From the NCBI RefSeq assembly GCF_963678635.1, contig NC_087067.1, forward strand, positions 17,243,639-17,307,638: 64,000 nucleotides of DNA. Reading direction: 5' to 3'. The notes under the pieces were generated by a model. That model searched no databases. It had not been told where the DNA came from and saw nothing but the letters and a program-made list of their open reading frames with translations. Below are positions 1 through 10,721 of this stretch, piece by piece. Made by a program: the position numbers and the translations under genes. Position 1 is the stretch's first letter. Each line of letters starts with the position of its first letter. Origin of the DNA: Symsagittifera roscoffensis. Its lineage: Eukaryota; Xenacoelomorpha; Acoela; Convolutidae.

Positions 1-4
1 ACGA

Positions 5-1720
5 ATGACCGCGGCACAAAGACGAAAACTGGATAGCTTTGGAAGAGAGCTCGTTAGGGCGCACAATAAAATAAATGAATTGATCGACGACAAACGAAGA
101 TCCTGTCGTGCGAAATCAGAATTTAAAAAATTCTTAATTTTCCTAAAAAACTATGAAAAGAAGGCCCAAGATATTGACACCAAGCAGGGAAATAATGCAC
201 GTTCAATAACGTGTGAACAAAACAAAAACGCATACTGTTCTGAAGATTTCGTCAAAGAAATCATTGAATATTTTGAGAACACTGTGAAGGCCGAGGCGCT
301 TGGCATTGTCTCTTCACCTCAATCCCTATACAGTTCAAGATTGAGTCAAAGACCAGGTTCTATGGAATCATTGTCACACGCGGGTAACCATGTGAAGAAG
401 TACTCCGTCTCAAAGAAATGGATGCTCAACTGGAGCTGGAAAACTCAAAAATAATCATTCTGAAAAACTGTCAGGATTGAAACTTCGAAATGCTGAAGAA
501 ACAGCGCGAGTAAATCAAGAACTTGGCAACATGACTTTGTCGATTGCGACAAACAATCAGAACTCGCAAATAAACAATTTGTGTCTCCGGACAGGAGTGG
601 TAGACACAAATCTCCAGACAGAAAGTCAGTCAATTTTGACGAAGAGGTTCAAAGGGACTACGACTACACCGACGACGGGGTGAAATCACTCAGCCAAACT
701 AACGAACCAAAAAAGAATGCTTCGAAGTACAAAATTAAATTTAGATCGAGTAGGCAACAATAAGATCGACATCAGGACAGATACTCCGATGATCTAGACA
801 AGGAGTTCAGATATCGGAATTTACCCAAACTCAGCTTACCAAAAGCAAAAATACAACTTTTTTGGAGGAGAACCATTGGAATGGCCGGAGTGGTCAGGAT
901 TGTTCACGGCTACAGTGCATAACGCCAACATCGCCAAAAATGAAAAAGTACTATCTGAAGAGCCATCTATCTGGAAAAGCAAAGCAGATACTCAGCTTCG
1001 TTAGCAAAATGCTGTGAAATTGTTGTGACTCTCAACTTAAGTTCGGGCAGAACTTTTCAGTGATCAAGTTGCACAAATCTTACCAACTATCGAAGTTCGC
1101 TGCAATAGTGAAGCTGCAATACCAACTAACAATAGTGAAGACAATTGTTAGTATTCTTGCTAATTTTGAATATCATGGGGATTTGAAAGGAACTGCAAAC
1201 ATCTACATGAAACTCGTTAATCTCCTTCGCGATCTGAAAGAAAAATGGACTTTCTTTGATATTGAAAGAAGACACTCAGAACCAAATAATGCTGAACTAA
1301 GTGAATGGTTGACTGATGTGGCCTTAGTGCACAATCAGTTAAATGCAAAAGGAAGTCATGAATCTAAAAGTGCAACTGATTCCTGGAAAAAAAACAAGGC
1401 ATTTCCAAAGAAGGAAAAGCCAGAACCTATACAACAGAAGACAAGAGACATATGAATAAAAACGCAAATTAGTGTTTGTGCTGTAACAACGGAATCCATA
1501 AATTGTGGAACTGTCCAGACTTCAAAATGATAAATGTGGGACAAATATATGAAATTCTGAAAAAAAAACTAGATTGTGTTTTGGATGCCCTGGCAAAACA
1601 CAGAGTATGAAGGATTGTAAATTCAGTCCACGAGGGATCATTGGTTGCGACAAAAAGCACAACTGTCTGTTACATGAACAAAAGGGAGATATCAGAACAA
1701 ATGTGCAACAAGAGTCGACT
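5..1720 (+). pseudogene. gag region of BEL/Pao fossil 1
   Basis: The first part encodes a charged, lysine-rich, probably coiled N-terminal gag segment (for example KKFLIFLKNYEKKAQD). The middle part has the helical DUF1759 character typical of BEL/Pao gag, and the end has a Cys/His-rich zinc-knuckle region near 1575-1680. In living relatives this protein forms the particle and binds the RNA. Here it is broken in several places. Its exact limits are estimates. Confidence 0.7.
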
Positions 1721-4700
1721 AACTCTCTTATTAAGCCCGCAAGTCGTGGTTTACTTCCGATTGTAAGAGTAACACTAATTGACGCAGACAGAGGCAAGTC
1801 AGTGAACACTTGTTCTTTGCAAGATACTGGATCGAAAGTGATACTAATTGACAAACATCTGAAAGAAATGTTGAATTTGTTAGCAAAGAAATGCAGGCGA
1901 GAACCTTCTGGAACGATCAGTGCGATCAATATTTATGAAAAGTTTTCAGTAAAAAAAAAACCAGAAATCTAAAACCAGACATCTTTGAAAACCAGACATC
2001 TTTGATCATACAACCAGCTATGATTACAAGATTTACAAAAGAATATTTCCTCACTTGTCGATATTACCAAATTGCAAATAATCACACTGAAGTGAACTTG
2101 ATAACTGGTCAGAACAATTTCAGTATGATAAGACCAATTGAGTATAAGCATCAAAACAAAAGAGACCCATGGGGAGTAAAGACACCACTTGGATGGTCAC
2201 CAACTGGTTCATTGGAACAACAACAAGATAGGAATTGCAAAGCCCAATCTTTTTTCTGTTTTGCAGAGGAACAGCTAGATCGGTCATAGAAAGTTAGGGT
2301 TCAAAAAATTTTGAATCGCTATCTGGAGAAGAAGAAAGAGCTCAACAAACTCTCGAGTCAACGACAAAAGTTGAAGATGGAATATGGGATGTTGGATTTC
2401 TATGGACAGAAGACAACGTCAATTTACGCAAAAACTACGGAAGTGTACTGAGACAGCTGAGATCGCTGAAGCGGAGACTCGGCAAAGACATAAAAAACTA
2501 AAGAAAAAAATACCGAAACAATCAAAGCGGATCTTGAAAAGGGTTTCGTCGAAAGTTTGCCTCAAAATGATGTTGCAGAAAACGGAAACAAAAGATTTGG
2601 TATCTACCACATCAACCCGTTTTTCACCCACAGAAACAAGGCAAAGTAAGGAGAGTTTGCAATGCAGTATAGAAGTCCAGAATTGTTTCAGAAAGTTGTT
2701 GGGACTTTGTTCAAATATGGGGACGGAGCAGTTGCACTCACATCCGACTTTGATCAGATGTTTCTCCAAGTCAAAGTAAAAGAAGATGATATTAACAGTC
2801 TGAGGTTTCTGTACTCAGATGTTGAAAACGAAAAAGAAGGGTTGTTATGTACAAAAACAATCGAAACATATTTGGTGCTAGCAGTTCACCGACTTGTGCA
2901 AACTATGCACTAACAAGAACCCTTGAAATCGATAACTTATATCAGTTATCAAATCATTTCTACAAGAGCAACTGGAGAGTGAGAATCTCAAGAAACAGAA
3001 AATTGAAAAAATTTTGGAGAGGTGATTTCAAGTCAACGAAATTCCAAAGCAAAGTGGAAGAGTTTTCTGAAAATGCCGAATAAAAGAAAGCATCGATTTT
3101 TGAACTCGGTTGGAGGACCAATTCAGACACTTTAGCACTATTTCGAGTGAAGGACAAACCAGTTGAAAGATTCTCTCAATTAATTTTTTATAGAGTGATT
3201 GCCTCATTATTTGATCTATTAGGACTTTTGTCACCCCAAACAATTCGAAGTAGAAATGTTTTGAAGAAATTATGGAAACAAGATGAAGTGGATTGGAATA
3301 GGACAACACCTGAAGATAATGCAGAAGAATATGAGTCATGGAGAAGAAAACTCGCACAAATCAAACATATTGAAATCCCAAGAAACTACTTCAGTTTTTT
3401 ACCATAACAAACTGACATGCATAGTTTACGCGTGATTATATTCTTCGAAGGCTTATGCGCGGTGTCATACTTCTGTGCGTCAGGTCAGGATGAAAATACA
3501 AGTTTATCTTTTGTTGTTGGCAAAACAAGAGTGGCACCAAGGAAGCAATTGAGCTCGAGTTGCAAGCAGAAGTGGTCGCTACCAGAATCAAAAACAACAT
3601 ACTGGAGTCGCATCAAACCACAGTAAACGAAGTAATCCTGTGGTCGGATTCCAGTACCGTATTGGCGTGGTTGTCCTCCGAAAAGAAGTTTTTGTGGCAA
3701 ATAGTGTCGCGGAAATCTTAGACACCATAAGTGTCGATTCATGGAGACATGTGAAAGGAGACATGAATCTAGCAGGCCTAGGGACAAGGGGTCTGACAAT
3801 AAATCAGCTAATCGATAGCACTTGGCCACATGGACCGACTTGGATCAAAATTAAAGATCAGTGGCCAAAGAAATTCATATCAAGAATGTTGAATTGGAAG
3901 AAGTCGTCATGGAAACTTGTTACAAAGTTACAATCATTGAACCTTTGGCCGTCTGGCATAAGTTTAGTAATTTCATAAGACTTTAAAAAACAAAAAAACA
4001 ATTGCTTGTTGCATAGGGGCAAAAAAATAAACCGAAGAATTTGATCATCACAGCTAGAGAAAAGATGAAAGCAAAAAAAGCAATCTTCAGATCAGTTCAA
4101 CAAGAGAGTTTCAAGGAAGTTAAACTAACTCATCTTCAAAAAAATAATCCCTTCCTAGATGTTGACGGGTTACTGCGAGCAAGAGGCAGACTAGTGAAGT
4201 CAAAAGAACTGACATTCGCACAAAAGCATCCAATAATATTGGATGGCAAGCATCATGTTACCGGTATTCTGCTGAGAAACGAACACTTAGAAAACCATCA
4301 CGTGGGAAATGAACAACTCAGAACTATGGTTCGAGAGCACTACTGGATTTTCGACATGAGCAACAAGCTCAGATCTATAAAAACGAACTGTGTCCTTGTC
4401 GAAAAACTTCTCAGAAAAGTGAACACCCCATTATGGAGGATCTACCCGAAGTTAGAGTGGACTTCAGAAGACCATTTAAGAACACCGGAGTGGACTACTT
4501 TGGACCCTTAAATGTAATGGCCAGAAGATTGTCGGCCAAAAAATGAATCTGTCTGATGACTTGTCTTACCACAAGACTGGTACACTTAGAAGTTGCACTT
4601 GTCGACAGAAGCAATGTTGAATCGTTTGTTTCAGTTTATTGCGCGAAGAGGCAAACCCAATCTCATCATCAGCGACAAGTGAACAAACTTTGTGGGTACC

Positions 4701-5366
4701 AATAATCACCTGAAAGATCAGATGAAGGAATGGAAAATAGTAGAAACAATGGCCAGGAGATACATCGGGTGGAGGTTCAACCCTGTCGATGCTCCACACT
4801 CTGGAGGATTTTGGGAAAGACTTGTGAGAAATTCCAAGAAATTAATGTATAATGTCTTAAAAGCACAGAACATTAATGAAGACATCCTAAGAACGACAAT
4901 TTTCATCGTGGAAGGAATCTTAAATCGAAGACGACTAACACCCCATTCGGATGACAATGAAAAATTTGAGGCGATAACCCAAATCATTTTTTGATTGGAT
5001 CGTCTGGGTCAGAAATATTTCGAAACTACTCAAAAGGGTACAAAAGTCATCACAGAAACCTGAAACCAGCCCAAACAAACGCAAATCAAATCTGGCAATG
5101 ATTTCAATTGGAACATATACTCCAATGCATTAGTAAGAACTAAGTTGTTCAAAGAGTCAAAGGATGAGCTGAATGAAAGATACCTTGTATGGATAGTTGA
5201 CCCACAAAAATTCGCAGACAAGCTTCACTTAGGACGAATAGTGAAACTAAATTATAGTGAAGATGGCATCAGTAGATCAGCAGAAGTGAAAACGAAGACT
5301 GGAATGTATAAGCGACCCATAATTCGACTTGTAAAAATAATAAAAGACAATGAAAACCTCAATTGA
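1721..5366 (+). pseudogene. pol region of BEL/Pao fossil 1
   Basis: Parts in order: aspartic protease (DUF1758-type) about 1740-2290; reverse transcriptase about 2400-3000, including an SSPTCANYAL-like block; peptidase A17/RNase H-type region about 3100-4000; integrase with zinc-binding head about 4240-4400 and catalytic core about 4480-4990 (PHSGGFWERLVR is a hallmark of BEL/Pao integrases); DUF5641-like tail about 5030-5366 (RYLVWIVDP and LGRIVKL). All are on the + strand in the canonical order. The region is heavily broken and cannot be active. Confidence 0.85.
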
Positions 5367-5399
5367 AAACTTAAGTCAACTATCGTTTCCACTTTTGAA

Positions 5400-5911
5400 A
5401 TGGCAAAGTCTATTGTAATTATTGGCGATAGTCATGTTATTTGCTCAAAAAATTGTTATAATACCCACCATTATATTCATGTATTCCCAACATTATATTT
5501 ATTGGTTTCTCGGGCTTAAGAATTACAAACTGGCAGACCCGAATTGATTTGAAAACCCTTCAAAAGCATACTCATGTTGTTATTATGTGCGGAGGTAATG
5601 ACGCGTGTGGTCATTCACATAAGGATATACCGGCAAAATGAGCTGGCAAAATTACCCGTAATATGAAGATCTTTACTGACTCAACACACAAACAGAAAAT
5701 ACTATTTGTGTCAGTTCTTCAACGAGAGTCAAGGGAAATTGAATTAAGTGTGCTAAATACCTTCCTGGAGAAGAAGTTTAGAAATAACTTCGTACAAATG
5801 CACGTACATCCCGAGTACACGTCGTACACCGAAAGAACGCATTACAATGAGCGTAGTTATCGCACAAATTTCAGTCTCTTATTAGAAAACATTAAATACT
5901 TGTTTCAATAA
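5400..5911 (+). pseudogene. SGNH (GDSL)-hydrolase-like remnant downstream of pol
   Basis: Immediately after the DUF5641-like tail the + strand shows a start codon followed by IVIIGDSHV, which fits block I of SGNH hydrolases. About 170 bases later comes VVIMCGGNDACG, which fits block III (GxND). A later stretch rich in His and Asn could correspond to block V. The pieces are broken. Some LTR elements, for example in rotifers, are reported to carry GDSL-type accessory frames; I recall this and could not check it. Whether this remnant belonged to the BEL/Pao element or is an independent fragment is inferred only from its position 34 bases after pol. Confidence 0.5.
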
Positions 5912-6812
5912 CCTGCTGCTCTTGTTTGGCCGGTGGCATTCAAGATTATAGATTTACCCATTTCATTATTTTTTGCAAAATTTATTTGACTTTACATATT
6001 CTAATTACTAAAAAATTTTTGGCTTATGATGCCAAAATAGGGTCGACTATAAACACCTCTGTTGGCCATTGGCGTACCCATTTGTTTGATTCAATTTTAA
6101 TTTTTAATTTCTTACTTGAAAGTCAAAGCCCTTATTCAATTTTACCTTAGGCAATTACCCAACCCAATTGTTTAGATTGCAAAATGCTAGCATTTCTTAT
6201 TTGGATTACTATTTAAGCAGATACTTTACAAATGTACGAAGAAGCATATGTTTTGATTGCAAAAGAAACTATCTCTAGGCAGTTCAAAATGGAATGTTGT
6301 GATTTCAAACCAATCTTTAGGCAACGAAAAATGACAGCGGAACTTTGCAAATCAACAGACCCGTAAAAAAAAACCCAACAGAAAAAACTAAAAGAAAAGA
6401 TTTGCAAAAACTATCTGCAGAGAAGCTGCAGAAAACCAAAACAAAACCAAAATAAAAATTAGCAGATTTAAAATGAACTTTTGAAAGTTCGCATATTTTT
6501 GACATTTCTCATTTGAAGATTCGAATTATTTTTTATAATTGTATCATTTTGTTTCGAGTTGAACTGGTAAGAAAAGGCAATTATAAGTTGACTTAAGCTA
6601 AGGTGCTTTTATTGTTTTATCAGAAAGCTCCGTTGAATTTTCTAAACCGACAAACTTGTTGAAAATATATTTTTTTCTCCGTTTTTATATTATCCTCTAA
6701 GTTAAAAAAAAATGGCTGTAAAAACCGTTGAAGTTGAGACAACTTCGAGTGACAAGCCGTAATAAATTAATTGATAAAGCTTTCAGTTTTCGCAAATTGT
6801 ATTAAATGTAAC
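5912..6812. other. AT-rich interval, no gene seen
   Basis: I see no long reading frame with recognisable content. I looked on the minus strand for later exons of the serine protease homologue at 6813-7512 (an Asp-containing DIAL-type block or GDSGGP) and found none. Poly-A and poly-T runs are frequent. Confidence 0.6.
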
Positions 6813-7512
6813 CTGATTGGTTGCGCACACAGTCAGCGGCGGTGATAACCCATTCGGCGTGGACAACTGTTCCTCCGCAAAAATACAATGGTGTTGGATT
6901 CCTCTGAGTTTGTCTCACTTCCACTCTCACGAAGAAATTCTGCTCGGAAAAAAAACAAGCTTCCGACATTTGCTTTTAAAAACAAAATTAACACAAAATT
7001 TTCCACAAGAGTTTCCACAACATTTTTAATTTTAAATCATTTTGCCATGATAATTCTTAGCACTTTTGAAACAAATATTTTGACCTTTAAGTAAGGGTTT
7101 GAGTTCTCTGACAGATAAACGATTTATAGAGTCAACTAATTTTATCCGAATACAAGAGAAAGAGAATTTGGCACTAATTCTAACCACCCCAACAGATACA
7201 AACAATAACTTTACGTTATTTTCCATATGCAGTTATGGTTTTATTTTTGGAATTACTTTTTTCTAGTTCTTAGTACTTATGAAAGAATTTTTATGGGCTT
7301 ACTCTAGTGAATAAGCGACTCGGCATTCCATTAACAATAGAGGTTTTGACGTTGTGGATACCTTCGAAACTCTGATCGTCTTCAAACTTTCCAGTATTTG
7401 CTGAAAACGATTTAGTTCTTTTCGCTCTCGCTGTAGTTATTTCATTAGCTAGGAAGCTTTGGGCTAATAATAAAACGCTGCAGGCATTTGTATAATAGAA
7501 TATTGAACTCAT
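6813..7512 (-). CDS. Trypsin-like (S1A) serine protease homologue, first two exons only; catalytic His replaced by Asp
   Basis: Exon 1 (7512-7303, 70 codons) starts with ATG and a hydrophobic segment (SVLLLAQSFLA) that fits a signal peptide. A short propeptide follows, then KTSIVNGMPSRLFTR, where IVNG is the usual mature N-terminus of chymotrypsin-fold proteases. A donor (AGA|GTAAGC) closes the exon in phase 0. After a pyrimidine-rich tract and GAGCAG, exon 2 (6939-6813) continues in phase with NFFVRVEV...YFCGGTVVHAEWVITAADCV. The Cys42-Cys58 pair is present, but the TAAHC motif reads TAADC (codon 6834-6832, GAC), so catalytic His57 is missing. The residue before IVNG is Ser, not Arg/Lys, so ordinary tryptic activation is unlikely. 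Exon 2 may end at a GT at 6812-6811 or run to a stop shortly after. Only about 112 of the usual 240-270 residues are visible; the Asp and Ser parts are absent. It is either a non-catalytic homologue whose 3' exons lie left of the window beyond the retroelement, or a truncated pseudogene. Confidence 0.75.
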
Positions 7513-8285
7513 TTTTGACAGTGAATCTGGAAATCAGTGAATCTGGATCTATAGATAAGTGAGAATATAAAATTGAAGCACGGCAGAAACTTAAATCGTG
7601 AATAAAACTCTGTTTTTGTTAATCTAATTTGAGTTTTCCTAGATTTTCTCATTAGTAATAGTGTGTTTCATCAATTTTCAATATACAGACACTTTTCAGA
7701 TGTTTAATGGTACCTATATTTGGAATCTTGTTTGTTTTTTTCTTAAAAAAATTTACTCCTCAGATCACTCGATTTCAGTCAAAACCTTCACCTTCGGTAT
7801 CACGCGAAGTATATAATAATCAATATTCAATACCCAGTACATACTTCAATATTGATCCCAACCTAACCACTACCATATCAAATAAACACAACAGGTTCGT
7901 TTGTCGTCGCATTTCGAAAAGTTGAACTTTCGAAGTCAATTCATCAACAAACACAATTATTTCAGAATTGGATTTTTAGCTGGTTTTATCTGAACTTTGA
8001 GTTTTGAAGGTCAAATTTAAATACATGACCTTAAAACACCGCTCTTCTCCATTGAAAGCTTCATCAACTTATGTAAAACCAGTAATTAATTAAAGTAGAG
8101 CATCATTTAGACTTAAGTTATCAACAGGTTGGAACATGGATCCTGCCTGCAAAACTAAAATTAGTCGGTTTTATATTGAATATAAAAAGTGCAAGAGAAA
8201 AAAAAACATGAAGCATTTGCACGATGAGAAAAAATAATGGGCCGAAGTGTTTAGTTTGTTTTTGAACATTGTCCGAAGTTTTGTG
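7513..8285. other. Upstream region of the protease homologue, no other gene seen
   Basis: This stretch lies 5' of the minus-strand protease homologue. An AT-rich TATA-like segment occurs near 7565-7575, about 55-60 bases before its start codon, which is only weak support for a promoter. No coding region is recognisable. Confidence 0.35.
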
Positions 8286-8607
8286 CAGGCGCGTTTTTAT
8301 GAATTTCTCAAGGGGGGTTCGGATTTTCAAAAAATTTTGAAAATTTTGTCGACCTTTCGACCTTTTTTTAGGTCGACCAAATTGATTTTCTGAGCTCTCC
8401 CAAACAAAGGCTTAGCGTTTTAAGGCACTTTTTAGAAATTTTTGACCAAAAAATTGCGTTTTTTCGGCGCTTTCACCCCTCAAAATTAGTATAGAACAGT
8501 TTAGAAAAAAATTTTAAGATTAGTGAAAATTGGATATATCAAAATAGAACAAAGGAGGAATTCTTCGGGTCGGCAGGGAGTCGATTCCCTGAAGGAAAGG
8601 CGTCCAT

Positions 8608-8638
<31 letters not shown>

Positions 8639-8648
8639 TCCGCTACTG
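8286..8648. mobile_element. hAT-type MITE, copy a
   Basis: A 363-bp non-coding element begins CAGGCGCG and ends CCTAAATCCGCTACTG, matching the family termini CAGGGGCGGAT.../...ATCCGCCCCTG seen elsewhere in the window. It is flanked by GTTTTGTG (8278-8285) and GTTTAGTG (8649-8656), an 8-bp target duplication with one mismatch, as expected for hAT elements. Inside are GTCGACC/GGTCGAC inverted segments, a short hairpin around GGGAGTCGATTCCCTG and a long poly-C tract near 8609-8634. It has no coding capacity. Confidence 0.75.
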
Positions 8649-9036
8649 GTTTAGTGTGTTTTAATCGTTTCGACCAAACTCGTGTGCTATTTCCATCATT
8701 TCGGCCCTTTTCAGATAGATTTTGACCCTCTCGATTGAATATATAAGGCTCTTCTTCGCTCGACTTAACCCAAAATGTGTTAACCCGACTATTTTCACTG
8801 AAAGAAAGCTTTCGCTAACAAAATAATTGCTCAAACAAAAAAAATATTTTCCTTGTAGTGGTAATTTATCATCGCGAAACAATTGTAGCTGGATTCCCTG
8901 AAACGTAACTTTTTGTTGAGCATTTTCGTTCATTGGCAGTACAGGTGCTCTTAGTGAAAAAAAAATTGCCAAGAAATTTTTTACAAAAAGTCCATAGATG
9001 GACAATTAAATAATTTCGACATAAAAATTTAAATAT
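8649..9036. other. Interval between two MITE copies, nothing recognised
   Basis: AT-rich sequence with a TATATAAGG near 8740 but no associated reading frame that I recognise. Confidence 0.4.
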
Positions 9037-9354
9037 GGTCTGGATTTTCTCGAGGAGGGGGGGGGGGGGGGGGGGGCGGATTTTCAAAAAATTTTCCAAA
9101 AAATTTTCGAAAATTTTTTATCTACTTATTTTTAGGTCGACCGAATTGACTTTTCGAGCTCTCCCAAAGCACTGTTTAGTCCCTGTTTTGGCCAAATTTT
9201 CTGTGCCGCATTTTTAGGCCCTTTTTGGAAAACTTTGAAAAAAAAACTCGTTTTTTTGGCGCGCGCTCCTTCTCAAAGTTAGAAAATATTGGCGCCAAAG
9301 GCGTCTTAGAAAAAATTTAGGGTGAGTCGATACTTACTCGAAACCTAAATCCGT
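9037..9354. mobile_element. hAT-type MITE, copy b (diverged)
   Basis: It shares with copy a the order TTCTCGAGG + poly-G, GGATTTTCAAAAAATTTT, AGGTCGACC, GAGCTCTCCCAAA, a TTTTTTGGCGC block, AAAATTTAGGGTGAGTC and a terminal CCTAAATCCG. The outer termini are eroded and no target duplication is evident. It includes a poly-G run of about 20 bases at 9056-9076. Confidence 0.6.
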
Positions 9355-10721
9355 AATTTTATTTAATTTCAAGGCTGCACAAAAGAAAGTGATTTACGAA
9401 ATCAAAATTGACATGAAAACGAAAAAAAAAAAGAACGTAATTAATGGTGCAAGCTAATTGTAAAATTTTAATTTTTGCAATTTTAAAACAGTCAATCACC
9501 TTCAAAAAAAGTCAATTTTTTCTGAAACACAGATTCCTCAAACCTGAAGACTAAACGGCAAAAAATTGTGTTTTTTTCCCATTATACTTTTTCTTGAAAA
9601 AAAACTTGTCCGGTTTAAAAACGAAATACACCATGCCGTTAAAATTTAAGCAGTTGTTTCAAGTATTGAAGCGTGAAAGTTCATATAATTTTGAAATCCA
9701 GATTTTATATTCAAAAACCATCAAAAAAACTCTCATTGTTCGTCCTACAGAAATCAGAAATAACAAAAAAAGTAACTGTTCTATCTTGTGAATCTTTCTT
9801 TTACTTCCTAATAAGCCAACTCTCTTAAATGAACAATTTTTTTCAGATAAATTAAGAGAAAAATAATTTGTTTTAAACAAAGACAACTATGAACAAGGAC
9901 AACCGGTTACTGTGCAAGTAGCACAAGAATGTTCCGACCAGTCTTAAGAAAATACCACAAAATTTTTTTTCTAAATAGTGTCGGTATTTCGGCTTGGTGT
10001 AGAAAAGGAATCTGAGCGAAAAAATAGAGCTTAGGTATTTTCGTCAGTCATGTAAAGTATGCAAATTGGAAAACTAATTTTGAATAAAAATTATAAGAAA
10101 ATTGAAAAAAAAAAATTGAAAAAATCTAAAAATTTTTATATAATTTTTCAAGATTTTTTTTCCAAATTTTTGAAGTTTTTGATTCTTAAGATGAGGCTAA
10201 AAACTCCAAAACCTAACTTCATTAGAGTACAACTAAATTCTCAAGGCTTGAATAAGGCATAAATAAGCTATTGTAAGCCTGCTAACTCGCTCAAAGTTAG
10301 ACGAAAAATTTTTTTTTTTGAAATTTTTGTTGTCGATAGAATCACAACTGAAAGGGTTTTAATATGAGATATACCTCAACCCTGTCCGATGATTAATTGT
10401 GGTAGCTGAATCTGCGTGGATAACAAAAAAAAAGAAAGAAAAACTTAAACACACCCGAATACAAAGCCCCCCCCCCCCATTTTCAAAAGTCGGAACAAAA
10501 ATTTAAGTGTGACACTATCGAAAGAAAACAATTATATGTTACTTTCCTCGCAGCTGACGTTTCTGTTCTCCCTGTAACTGTCAAACTATTTAAGCAGGAT
10601 TTATAGCTTTTAAATTATTTAATTTTTTGGTCGAAAAAATTGTAATTGACGGATGCGTTTATTTATTTCGAGCTTCACTTTTTCGAAATTTTCAATGAAA
10701 GGGTTGAAGAGAGGGAACCTT
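9355..10721. other. AT-rich interval, no gene seen
   Basis: Long A/T runs with only short reading frames of low-complexity composition. A short poly-C run lies near 10467-10477. GTCGGAAC near 10493 also occurs at the junctions of the 439-bp repeats at 12350-13665, but I cannot assign it to an element. Confidence 0.5.

Larger units (their letters stand above)
1..5911 (+). mobile_element. BEL/Pao LTR retrotransposon fossil 1 (left end outside window)
   Basis: The order of recognisable parts is gag, zinc knuckle, aspartic protease, reverse transcriptase, Pao peptidase/RNase H region, integrase and DUF5641-like C-terminus, which is the BEL/Pao plan. No LTR is recognised: the 5' end lies left of position 1 and the 3' end is not clear, so the right boundary is an estimate that includes an SGNH-like remnant. 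The coding region is badly broken, with well over ten breaks, and looks older than the second element at 14566-23524. The two are clearly different lineages because their gag proteins and accessory regions do not resemble each other. It is a dead copy. Confidence 0.88.

Noticed and set aside
8735-8750. TATATAAGG as a promoter
   Set aside because: No reading frame or transcript evidence downstream in an AT-rich background.
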